A DNA stretch of 64,000 bases from Bactericera cockerelli. Taxonomy: Eukaryota > Arthropoda > Insecta > Hemiptera > Triozidae. The stretch spans positions 1 through 64,000 of the forward strand of contig JAMCCL010000145.1 in the NCBI GenBank assembly GCA_024516035.1, given 5' to 3'. Position 1 is the first letter of the stretch. Each line of letters starts with the position of its first letter. Shown here piece after piece: positions 54,301-64,000 of the stretch. The notes beneath the pieces are model-generated. The model was not told where the DNA came from, made no database searches, and saw only the letters and a program-made list of their open reading frames with translations. A program made the position numbers and the translations under genes.

Positions 54301-55013
54301 TTCATATCTTTTATCTGTCCTACATAACTCCTGCATTCTCTTCAAGTTACTTTTTAGCTCCTTTTTCCCTTCCCCCAAAAGGGGAAAATTTACTTCTTTT
54401 TTTTACACAAACCCCAAAAAGTCTAAAAGACACCTAAATTTTTAAAAAAAGAGACAAAAACCCGGGAAAGGGGGGCAATATGGACACCCGTTTGGGTAAA
54501 AAGATTGCTTTTTTAAAAACAGGTAAGTCTTTTTTTTTTAAAACGGTAATTTTTCCCCCAATTTTTAATTCCCCAAAATCCCATCGAACTACTTTAGTTT
54601 TTTTTCTTCCCCACTTTGGGAAATTTGACCACGAAAACCTCAGGGCCCCCTTTTTTTTTGGCTATTAGATCGTTCAAAGGAAAAAAAATACAAGAGCAAT
54701 ATTATTATGAAACATATTAGTAAATCTAAATCAAACCTTCGATATTTCAGCGACCGACAGTTTTGTAAAAAAAAAATGTCACAAAGTCTGTCCATAGCTC
54801 CTTTTACGTCACAAAGTTAAACCAGCTACAAACCCCGGGGTTTAGATATGCCCCAAACTTTTTTTTGTCAAGGGAAAGTTCAGAGAAAAGTGCCACAAAA
54901 TTTTAAAAAACCTTTTTTTTTTTAAAATTTTTTCCCCTTTAAAGGTTTTTAATTTGGTTTTTCATCTCACGGAGGAAAAATTTTCCAGAAAACTTTCAAT
55001 GCAATTTCTTTTA

Positions 55014-55044
<31 letters not shown>

Positions 55045-55099
55045 ACTTTTTTTTTTTAAAAGATGGGGAAATTTTTTAAAAACCGTGAAATTGGGGAAC

Positions 55100-55270
55100 A
55101 AGGGTTAACATGGGGAGCGTGGGGACCGCGGGGTTCGAATCCCCCGAGTAAAATTTTTTCCCTTTAATTTTTATTGAATATGTGACCAAGGGACCCCCCC
55201 CTAATAATAAAATTTTGGGGGTTTTTTGGGGGTGAAAAATTTTTTAGAAAAACCTGTCTGTTTTTTCCCT
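55100..55270 (+). repeat. SINE family B (degraded)
   Basis: GGGTTAACATGGGGAGCG, GGGGTTCGAATCCCCCGAG (a preserved B box), TTTTTCCCTTTAATTTT, TGTGACCA and CTAATAATAAA. Confidence 0.65.
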
Positions 55271-55659
55271 TTCCCCCTAAAGATTGATTTTTTTTTTAAA
55301 AAAGCACTTTTTTAGCTAGATGCCTAATTTTTTTAATGTTTTTTTTGGGTTTTTCTCAAATTTTTTAAAAATTTTACTTTGGGTTTAAATAGATACTAAA
55401 AAAAGATGGGTAAGTAAACCTTTGAAAAAGCTCCTCGAAATTTTCTTTACATTTTCCCCCCAAAAAATTTCCCGATATCTTTTTTTAAAACCCCGGGAAA
55501 AAACGAAGACCCCCTTTTAAAAAAACCCCAATGTCACCCAAATCCCACACACACTATGAGATGAAAATAACGGAGAAAACCACAAGAGGGAGTTTTGGGG
55601 GGAAACAATTCATCAAATTTTTTTTTTAAAATTTTATTAAAAAAAGACGAATAAAGGGG

Positions 55660-55960
55660 GAAAAATGAGTTGGAAACAGCGGGGGAGGAGGAGGAAAGGA
55701 AATAAAAAGAGGGGGGGGGGGGAGAAGGAAGGGGGGGAGAAGGATGAGGAAAAAGGGAAAAGGAGGGGGTGTTCAGATAAAAGGGGAAAGAAAAATGTAA
55801 ATGAAAGAAAAAAAGGGGAAAAAAGAGAGGTTGGGGGAAAATGACTCAAAATACAAGGGTATAGGGGAAAACAGGAGGGGAAGAAGAAAAAAGGGGTGAG
55901 AAGGGGGGGAAAGGGGGGTTAAGAAAAAAGAGGAAGTTGGGAAAGGGAAGGGAAAAATAC
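55660..55960. repeat. Polypurine tract V
   Basis: GGAGGAGGAGG, GAAGGGGGGGAGAAGGATGA and AAAAGGG units for about 300 bases. Confidence 0.7.
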
Positions 55961-57278
55961 CTAAAAGAGCCCTAACTTAAGTCATTGCTTAGCATCTTTT
56001 TTCCCCATCTTAACAGTACAAAAACCGAGACTTAGCGCCAAGAGATATTCAAAAACGCTCCCAATTTCCCCCCTTAAAATTTTTCACCCCCCAAAATAGG
56101 GTAAAAAAAGTACTTTTAAAAATTTTTATTTTTCAAAATTTTTCCTTGAAGTTATTTTGTATCCCCTTTTTCCCCCAAAAGGGGAAGTTTTTTTGAGTAA
56201 CGAAAACAAATGTTATTTTTTTGGAAGTTTTTTAATCTTTCGAATGGGGGGAAGCATCCCTTTTTTTGTAAAATTTAATTTTTGAAACAAATACACAAAA
56301 AATAGGGAAAAAAATGTAGCAGGCGTAAAACGTCAAAGGGGCGCTGGGGGAAAAAATCCCGGGGGGGGGATTGAACCCCGGGCTAAGGTTTTTTTGTGCA
56401 GGGTCAGGATGAGCTAACCCCCCGGGGGTATTATGGGGGCTCCAAGAGATCGAGGGGGGGATTGAGAGTCTGGGGGGGGGAAATTTTTTGCTTTCTTGCT
56501 TTTCCTTTTTCCTCTCCACACATAACACACCCAAAAAATCTTTCTGTTCATATTGTTTCCCCCCCTTTTTCCTTTTTTATACATGAACAAATTTCCCAAG
56601 AAAAATTAACCGACCTCAGTATTCAATCGATAAACGGCGGACTTTTAACCTGGGGCATGGGGTTTAAGTCCCCTTTTTTCTAATTTTTTAACCCAGTTAG
56701 AGTATTTTTAATATCACAAAGTGAAAAAAAAAATATGAGAATTTTTTAAAAAATTTATTAAATTACTATCATAAAACTATAAACCAATCCAAGACTTTTA
56801 AAAAATAAACTCCTCCCCCTTTTTTTTTTTTTTTTTAATAATAATAAAATGTAATTTTTTTTCGTTGACAATACACCTCTTCCAAATCTCGGGGAAAAGG
56901 GGCAACACCCCAAAAAGCTTCCGCATTTCCCCTCCCCCAATTTTAAATTTAATTTTTTTAATAAAATAAGTTGTGCAGCACTTGACCCGGGTTTTTTTTT
57001 TATTAAACTTCTGCCCCAAATTTTTTCCACAAAAAAACCTTTTTCCTCTCACACATGTACCCATCGTCTCCCCCGCAAAACCAAAAAACTTTTTAAAACC
57101 CCAAGTTTTTTTTATTTTTCCCCCCTTTTTTTTTTTTCAAGCCATTTCTGCCGGGTGCTCCTTGTCTTGTACTGTCCTGCTAAGGTGGAAGGTGCAATGT
57201 ATCAGTGCACGTGACCCCCCACAAAAAGTTTTCCCATTAACCGGGGGCCCCATTTTTTTTATTTATTGGGGACATATT

Positions 57279-57405
57279 GTGTCAATCATTTTCGTGTTTC
57301 CCAAAAATACTCAAATTCGCTTTACTAAAAAACGTTAAAACCCGGGGAAATTGAACCACCGACCGCCATTTTAAAAGTCCCCCCCTTTTTTTTGTCCCGG
57401 GGATT
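57279..57405 (-). repeat. SINE family C, minus strand (degraded)
   Basis: TGTCAATCATTTTCGTGTTT, ACTCAAATTCGCTTTACTAA, AAATTGAACCACCGACCGCC and AAAAGTCCCC. Confidence 0.65.
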
Positions 57406-57561
57406 GTTTCTAAACTATCAATAAACAAGACTTTTCAATACAAGACAAGAAAAAGCCCAAAACTTTTAAGGGGGGGGCTGAAAAAGGGGTTTGGCTTTAA
57501 AATTTTATTTTTTCCCAAACAAATTTAAAAAACTTAAGTCTGGGTTTTTGTATAAAAATTT

Positions 57562-57620
57562 CTTTGAGCGTTAACCTCGCCTCGTGGGGCCTTTTCCCCT
57601 AAAAGTGTTTTTACCAGCGT
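57562..57620 (+). repeat. SINE family B 3' end
   Basis: CTTTGAGCGTTAACCTCGCC then TCGTGGGGCC and CCCCTAAAAGTGTTTTTACC match the 3' end of the copy at 83-285. Confidence 0.6.
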
Positions 57621-58635
57621 CGATGGGGGGTTTGAATAAAACCGGGTTTCCCCTTTCAGAACCCCGGGTTTTTTTGCGACATCCAGCGAGTTAAGACTTG
57701 GAGGGGGGCCCTTTTCAAATTCAAATTTCCCCCGTGACGCGGGTTTTTTCCCCCCCCCCCACTCGGGCCCTGGGTGGGGTAAAAGTAAAAAATTTTTGAA
57801 ATTTCCCCAAAAAAGGAAAAAAACCCCCCCTCGTGAAGACCACCAGTTAAAAACATTTTTAAACCCCACTTAAAAGAAAAAAAAAAGGTTTTTTTTATTA
57901 TTATAAATAAAAGCCCATCTTTGAATTTTTTATAGATACTAGCATTCTACTAGGGGGAATTGGGGTTTGTATAGGGAAAATTTCCCCTTTGGAAAAAATG
58001 AATAATCAAAAACAAGTTTGAAAGTGAGGAAATATAAAAAAAAAAAAAAAAATAATTCAAAACAAAACATAAGAAAAAAGGGGCAAAAAAAAAAAAGAAA
58101 AAACCCAAATTTTTTTTGTTAAAAAATGCGATGTATGTTACCCCGGCACGTATAAGAATAGAGCATTTATTAAAAAATCCGGAACGTTTTTTAAAATTTC
58201 AAAAAAAGGGGGAAGGGGAGATTTTTTTTTTTTTTTTGGGAATAGAAAAAAAAATTTTTTGGGGTTTTTTATGGGTTTTTTTTTTAATTTCTTTTTAAAA
58301 CCTTTTGAACTTTAACTCTGTTACACTAATTGTAGGGGTTGAAACCAATATTTTGTCCTTGGAACGTTTTTTTTCGACGCGACTTTGGGACACAATAGAT
58401 CGCATAAATCATAAAAAAAAAAAGTAAAAACTGTAAAAGATAAAAATTTCCCCATCTTTTCCCGCAGAAACAGGACATTTTTTCTTAGTTTTTTCAAATT
58501 TGAGTAAAAAACACAAAAAGGGATTAGCCATACTCGATTTTTTTTTTAAATTTTTCTTTTTAACGCCCATTTTAAAACCCCAGGGCATATTTATCACGAA
58601 AAGGGTTTTTTCCCTCCATTTTAAAAAAAATTTAC

Positions 58636-58720
58636 AAACCCTACCTACTTTAACACCACCCACCCCGGGGTTTGGGGGGAAGCGATCATCAAATATTCAC
58701 ACGCTGACTTTGTCAAACCT
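58636..58720 (+). repeat. Possible SINE family D 3' body
   Basis: ACCACCCACCCCGGGGTTTG and AAGCGATCATCA then ATTCACACGCTGACTTTGTC resemble CCTCACCCATCCTGAGTGGGG, AAAGCCATCATCA and GGTCACACATCC of the clean copy. Confidence 0.4.
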
Positions 58721-60639
58721 TTTGGTTTTTAAACCTAAATGTATCATGATATGATCTTATTTAACGCCCCGGGGAAAAACCCTAAAGGGTAAAATTTTTA
58801 AAGTTTTAAAAAAAAAAAACATATTCTTTCGAAGGAGATCCCCAAAATTTTTTGGGAAATTTATTTTAATCCCCAAAAGGGGGCCAAGCAAACCGATTAA
58901 ACACCCTTTTTCCCTTTCCCTAACAACAAAATTTTTGACACCAGGGGCAATGTTTTACAGCTCATAAAAAAAAACAATGAAAAAAATCACAAAAAAAGAT
59001 AACGATGAAATTAAGTACAAAAAGAAAAACCTCGAAAAACCACAAAAACTGCAAGAAATAAAAAAAAACTGACAACAAAAAAAAAAACAACAACAAAAAA
59101 TGTACAAAACGTAGACACAACATGTTTTTCCAAAGATGAAAAACCCAAAGGGAAAAAAAATGTTGTCAAGAAAGAAAAAAAAAGAAAAAAAACCCAAAAA
59201 AATGATAATAAAACAAAATTTTTTAAAAAAAAAAAAATACGTAAAAAAACCCCCAAACTAAAAACAAGGGGAAAAAATTTTCTTACAAAAAGGGAAAAAA
59301 AAAATAAGGAAACTCTGAACTAAAGGGAGACGGCCGAAAGGAAAAATAAACAAAGAAAATTAAAAAAAAAAAATAACCCCCTAAATTTGAACATTACAAG
59401 AAACAATCCAAGATCATCTGAAAAAGGGGCCTAAAAAAAAATGCTAATAGAAAAGTCATAAAAAAAGGATATGCATTGAATATTTGTAAGATAAAAAAAA
59501 ATATACATTTGCTCCTATCAAGCCGCCGGGGGGAGCGCTCGTCAATTTCCCCCAACCAAACCCCCCATTTTTAAAAAAAAACAGATTTATTGTATTTTGT
59601 AAAATTGTTTTTTTTCACTTCCCCCTAACTTTTATCTTTTTATTTCAAAAATTTTTTAATAAACGCGAAAAAAAATTTTGTTTCACGAAAGCGCGAGGGT
59701 TTCCCACGGGGGAAAAAATTTTAAAAAATTTTTTTGGCCCCCGGAAAAAACTTGAATTTCATGAAAAAATTCATACGTTTTTTTTTTTCAGACCAATTTT
59801 TCTTCAAGGGGGGAAACAATGTGGCTTTCTAAAAAAGACGTGAGCTTCCCTTTTTTTTTGGGGGGGGAATTTTTTTTTCTGCATACCTTTTTTTGGGTTT
59901 TTAAGTATTTTTTTTTTTTTAAAGGGTGGGAAAATACCTTCTAAAAAAAACCGGAAAGTTGCACAACCGCCCCGGGATCTTGGAGCGTGATTCGGTATTT
60001 TTTTGAAAGGTCTTTTTATAAAAAAAATAAAAAAATAACCAAAGATTACACTGGACAAACAGTTAAGCCTTTGAAAAAGGGAAAAATTATTAGGATCCAA
60101 AAAGTTTATTGTTATCCTAAGAGTATTTCTGGGTTTTTTTTAAAGGGGGAGTCAAAGGGGGAAAAAAAACACATAATTTCGAGGTTGTAACAATAAAAAT
60201 CTTTAAAAAAAACTCTTTAAAAAAATATTATAATGAACCCTGGAGCCCGCCTAGTTATTCGAAGTTTTTTTACTGAAGTTTTTTTTTAAAGATCTAATTA
60301 CGCAGAAAAAAACACGATGTAAATAAAATTAAGAAAAATCACGACATGAACAAAAAATAAAAAAACTGAATTTTTGATTTAGAAAAAAAAAAAAAGGGTT
60401 TTCCGCCTCACATAAACTTAAAATATGCGTGAAATAAGGGGGCCCTTTTTTTTTACCCAAGCGCCACAGACCTTTAAAAAAAAAAGGGGGAAAAATAACC
60501 TTCTATAACTTCTTTTAAAAGTTTTTCCTACATAAAAAGGTTAAACACCCTATATTTGAAAGGGGAAAAAATTTTTGGGCCCCGTAAGGGGGAAAAATTT
60601 ATTATTAAGTAATCAAAACAAAAAAAAATTTTTTAATAA

Positions 60640-60730
60640 AATAAAATGTATTGCCCCTTTTGTCCCGCGACTGGGTAGGTAAAACAAAAGGGGACCGGGG
60701 TTCGAACCCCGGGGTAGGTAGTTTTTTAAA
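60640..60730 (-). repeat. tRNA-like T-arm sequence, minus strand
   Basis: CCGGGGTTCGAACCCCGGGG near 60,696-60,715 is a palindromic T-arm-like sequence, similar to the one at 31,287. CCCGCGACTGGGTAGGTAAA nearby may be the other arm. The 88-codon minus-strand frame across it translates this sequence (PGFEPRSP) and is not a gene. Confidence 0.45.
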
Positions 60731-61639
60731 CTCTGAAATTTGATGCCCTTTTTTTTTCCCTCGTGAAAAAAAAACATGGGTTGGTATTTGATAAACCCTT
60801 TCCCCATACCGTTTTTCGAATGAAGTAGTGGGGTTTAACCCGAAAAACATTGATTGCCCACAATCTAACAAACCCAGCTACCTAATGTAAAACGAATGTA
60901 CGATTTTTTTTTTTTGGGGTTTTAAAAACGCCCCTGTTTTGAACTAGTCAGGACCATCGCGGTTTATACCCTCTTTTACGGGGGGGCCAACCACAAAAAT
61001 ACCTAACTAGCAACCCCTTTCCGAAAGCCTATCCCCACCCACACAAAATTTTAAAAAACACACCCCACACACAAAAAACACAAACAATGTCAATTTTTTT
61101 TGTGTCACCCAGGGGTTCTTGCCCTTTTCTGGACTCAAAAAGGGGCTCACCCAGTTTTTGCGATAAAAATTTTGTCAAATGAAACCCCCAACCCCTTTGC
61201 AAAAAAAAATCCGCTTTGATTTTTAGGTCTCGGGGCAAATTTCGAAAAAAAAAGATTCAGGCCCAACAAATTAAATTTTTTTGTTCCCCAAACCATTTAT
61301 GTCCTTACTAAAAGACTCAAAAAGGGTTTTTTTCAAATTTTCGTATTGTATTTTCAAATAAAAATTTTTAAATTTTGGGCTTAAAAAACTTTTTTTTTTG
61401 GGGTTTTAAACGCCGCCCCCGGGGGGGCGCCGTCACGAAAAAAATTTTTTAAAAAAAAATTTTTTAAAATTTTGGTCAAAAAAGGGTGTTTTTTTTTTTG
61501 TCCCCCAAATTAATTTTTTTTTTTTCCCCTTTGAGCTGAACCCAAGTTTAAGAGAAAAAAAGCCCGGGACCCAAAAAGGGCCAAAAGGAAATTTCAGGTT
61601 TCTCACAATCTGGGGGATGTGACAATTTTAATTTTAGTT

Positions 61640-62250
61640 ATTTCTTTTTTGTCTTAAATGGGAATTTTTTTTGGGCCCTCCCCCCCTAGCTTTTTTGGGG
61701 GCTTTTTTTTGGGGGTTTATTTTTAAATTTGGGAAAATTTTTTTTGGGGCCCCTTTGCCCCCAACTTATTGAGATTTCTTTTTAAGGGGATTTTTTTTTT
61801 AGAATTGGGAATTTTTTTCCCCCGTCCCCCAAAAATTTTATTAAATTTTTTTTTTTTTAGGGGTTAGTTTTAGAATTGGAACTTTTTGGGGTCCCGCCCC
61901 CCCCTAATTTTTTGAATCTTTTTTTAAAAAGGGAGTTTTTTTAAATTTTGGGAAAATTTTTTTGGGTCACTCCCCCCCCTAGCTTTATTGAATCTTTTTT
62001 TTTTACGGGTTTTAGCCCTTAAAAATTTGGGGAAAATTTTTTTTGGGGGACCCGTGCCCCCCAACTAGAGTTTCTTTTTTTAAAAGGGGGAATTATCTTA
62101 AATTTGGGGGAATTTTTTTTGGGCCCCCCCCCTCCTTTTTTAAATGAGATCTTTTTTTTACGGGGTTAGCCCTTAAATTTGGGGAAATTTTTTTTGGGGA
62201 TGATTTTAGGGGCCCCCCCCCCCCTAACTCATTTTTTTTTACGGGGTTAT
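61640..62250 (+). repeat. ~75-bp tandem array, about eight units
   Basis: The unit is close to TTAGAATTGGGAATTTTTTTG-GGGCCC-CCCCCCTAACTTATTGAATC-TTTTTTTAAGGGG. The GGGAATTTTTT word (or GGGGAAATTTTT) falls at about 61,661, 61,732, 61,806, 61,876, 61,949, 62,027, 62,104 and 62,180, that is spacings of 70-78. CTAGCTTATTG/CTAACTCATT and ACGGGGTTAGCCCTTAAA words support the register. The length of homopolymers inside each unit is not reliable. Confidence 0.75.
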
Positions 62251-63199
62251 ATAATGAAATTTGAAAACACCCTTACCAAAAAAAACCCGGGGGGGCACGT
62301 CCCCCCGTGCCCCCCCCCTATACCGCGCATGGTCAAAGGGGGGGGGTTTTTTTTCCCTCCTTTTTGCTGGGAAAAGTTCCGGCTACCACATTTCCCCACC
62401 CGCCTGGTAGGCTGTTTTCCAGACTCACTGTTTAGAGGGAAAAAAAAAAATTTTAAAAAGGGCCAAAAACGGGGGGTCAAACTCGAAATGTCTGGACTAC
62501 GGCTTTTTCCCCACTCAACGAAATTTTGAGGGGAAAAAATTTTTAAAATCCCGCAACAACGAGAAAACGAACTCAAATTTTCTAGACTAGGGGGAGTAGA
62601 TACAACCATTACCCTGGCCAAATGAAAACCCAAAATAAAGCCCTTTTTTTGGGGGCAATACTTTGTTTTTTTTAAACGAAATTAAAAGATCTCATTAAAA
62701 ATTTTAAAAAAATTACCTTTTTAAAAAAATAAAATAAAAAAAACACCCCCAAAATTAAGGGGCACAACATTTTTCCCCGTGATTTTTTTTACTTTTTATA
62801 CACGTGGCAATTTTTTTTTTTTTCAACTAAATTAAATTTTACCCCCCTAAACCCTTAACCCATTTGCTTCAAAATTGTTTCTCAACCCCTATATTGGGAG
62901 AAATACTTTTTTTTTCAATTTTTAGTTATTTTTGTTCAAAAAATTTAATTTTAAAAAAAAAGGAGTAAGTTTTTTTTTAATAAATTTATGTTTTATTTTC
63001 CCGTTTTTGGGTAAAAATAATAAATTTTAAAATTTAAAAATGATTTTTAAAAATACTAAAATCAGTTTTCTAAAATTAAAAAACCCGGAACTAATACCTA
63101 ATTCCAAAACCTCTTTTGGGGCAAAAAAAGAAAAATTTTGGAAAAATTTTTTTTAATTTTTGGGCGAAACCCCCTACAAAAAAAATTTTTACCCGTGCA

Positions 63200-63420
63200 A
63201 AAAACACTGGGGGCCGTATAACACACTGGATCCGCTACCCCTACTGGGAAACCCGGTTTTTTTGAAATACTCGGTATTACACGTGGAACCGAGTACAAGC
63301 GTCGTATCGTACGATACCGGGGGGCCGGTTCTATTAAATATTTGGGTTTTAAAACACAGGGCCGGGGAAATAAACCGTACCGATTCTATGAAAAACTCGG
63401 ATTAAAATTTTCAATACTCC
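63200..63420. other. GC-richer, less smeared patch with palindrome
   Basis: Unlike its surroundings this stretch has mixed words. It holds the 14-base palindrome GTATCGTACGATAC at 63,304-63,317, and GAAATACTCGGTATTA and GAAAAACTCGGATTA as related words. GAAATACTCGATAAAA near 63,921 may be a further one. No gene is seen. Confidence 0.45.
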
Positions 63421-64000
63421 CCAAAATTACCATCTAAAAGAACTGGGGATCCCAAGAGAGGTATTTAAAATTTTTCCGATTTTTTCTATGAGTAATATTC
63501 AGGCTGTCGGGTCCTAAAAATTTTTCTTTTTGGGTCCTTTGAAAAAAATCTTCTATTTGAAACTTCTTTGTCAAACAATCAAAGGGGGTTTAAAAAAAAA
63601 AGTACAAAAAGTAATTCTTTTTTAAAAAAGGGGGGGGGTTTTTAAAAAATTTTGGGAAAACCTTAAAAACTAAAACCCCCCAAAAAATTTTTTAACCGAA
63701 TCACCCCTTTTAAACTTTCTGAATGAAAAATTTTTTAAATTTTTATGTACTGAAAATGAAAAAACCGGGGGTTTTTTGTACTTTGGTTTTTTGGAGTTTT
63801 TTCTAAAAACCATTATTTCCCTTTTTCAGCGCTCTCAAAAACCTAAAAAAACCAAAATAAAAAAAATTTGGGAAAAACTCGGATTTTTTAAATAATCGAT
63901 TACTGAAGTACCATTTTTTTGAAATACTCGATAAAACCCCCGCTCAATTTTTTCCAAAAACTAAAAAAGGGGAAAATTTTTTTTTTGGAACCTCGGGGGG

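Larger units (their letters stand above)
31200..64000. other. Right homopolymer-smeared block (low-quality sequence)
   Basis: The same signature as the left block: short homopolymer blocks, few mixed words and no stable reading frames. A very long T run lies at about 53,705-53,742. Open frames are low-complexity F/K/L/S/P strings. Apart from the repeats listed separately I can support nothing, including 31,440-32,497, 37,560-38,540, 38,960-40,680, 41,220-42,570, 44,090-46,050, 46,950-48,300, 50,140-52,260, 54,310-55,095, 55,965-57,275, 57,625-58,630 and 58,750-61,635. Confidence 0.8.

Noticed and set aside
60605..60871. Minus-strand frame containing PGFEPRSP as a protein gene
   Set aside because: That peptide is what a tRNA T-arm (GGTTCGAACCCCGG) encodes; such frames are common over tRNA-derived repeats.
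62179..62633. Opposed 116- and 128-codon frames
   Set aside because: G/C and A/T runs in smeared sequence. The left part overlaps the 75-bp tandem array. The mixed PGGHVPPCPP-type stretch comes from C and G runs.

Overview
The window looks like non-genic DNA from an animal nuclear genome, most likely an arthropod and probably an insect. The support is: an AT-rich base composition; many tRNA-derived SINEs; two short inverted-repeat transposons flanked by TA; the C-terminal end of a Jockey-like reverse transcriptase; minisatellites and GA/CT-rich simple repeats. I see no intact conserved host gene, no bacterial operon, no rRNA and no convincing functional tRNA gene. The species cannot be named from this sequence.

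Sequence quality divides the window. About 1-1,200 and 17,890-29,400 read as ordinary genomic DNA, with quality falling between 29,400 and 31,200. About 1,200-17,880 and 31,200-64,000 are smeared: neighbouring bases are turned into homopolymer blocks, frames are lost, and most open frames are A/T- or CT-run artefacts. Repeat families seen cleanly in the good block can still be recognised in the smeared parts (SINEs, the Jockey end, the 38-bp minisatellite, a GC-richer repeat). The smeared DNA is therefore real genome recorded badly, not foreign DNA.

The clean core, left to right: a possible small membrane-protein exon or retrocopy ending in an encoded poly(A) (18.0-18.5 kb); a GC-richer dispersed repeat (18.8-19.1 kb); SINEs (19.4-20.0 kb); a 2.7-kb inverted repeat with arms of about 1.1 kb, each holding a broken copy of the same transposon-like ORF, around a loop containing a tRNA-Gly-derived SINE (20.45-23.15 kb); a Jockey-like RT end (23.2-23.6 kb); a minus-strand retroelement 3' end (24.0-24.2 kb); a 38-bp minisatellite (24.57-24.86 kb); two TA-flanked MITEs (25.48-25.93 and 26.99-27.38 kb); more SINEs, a CT tract and a 33-bp tandem repeat (27.4-29.8 kb).

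Within the smeared flanks I can support a second inverted pair of about 0.8-kb repeats (1.37-2.2 and 4.05-4.87 kb), a ~35-bp minisatellite (13.7-14.25 kb), a three-copy direct/inverted cluster (46.06-46.94 kb), a ~75-bp tandem array (61.64-62.25 kb), several long polypurine/polypyrimidine tracts, and at least a dozen degraded SINE copies. The contents work together only as a record of repeated transposon insertion. No functional gene system is supported, and the most interesting object is the unrecognised ORF family in the 20.5-23.1 kb inverted repeat.
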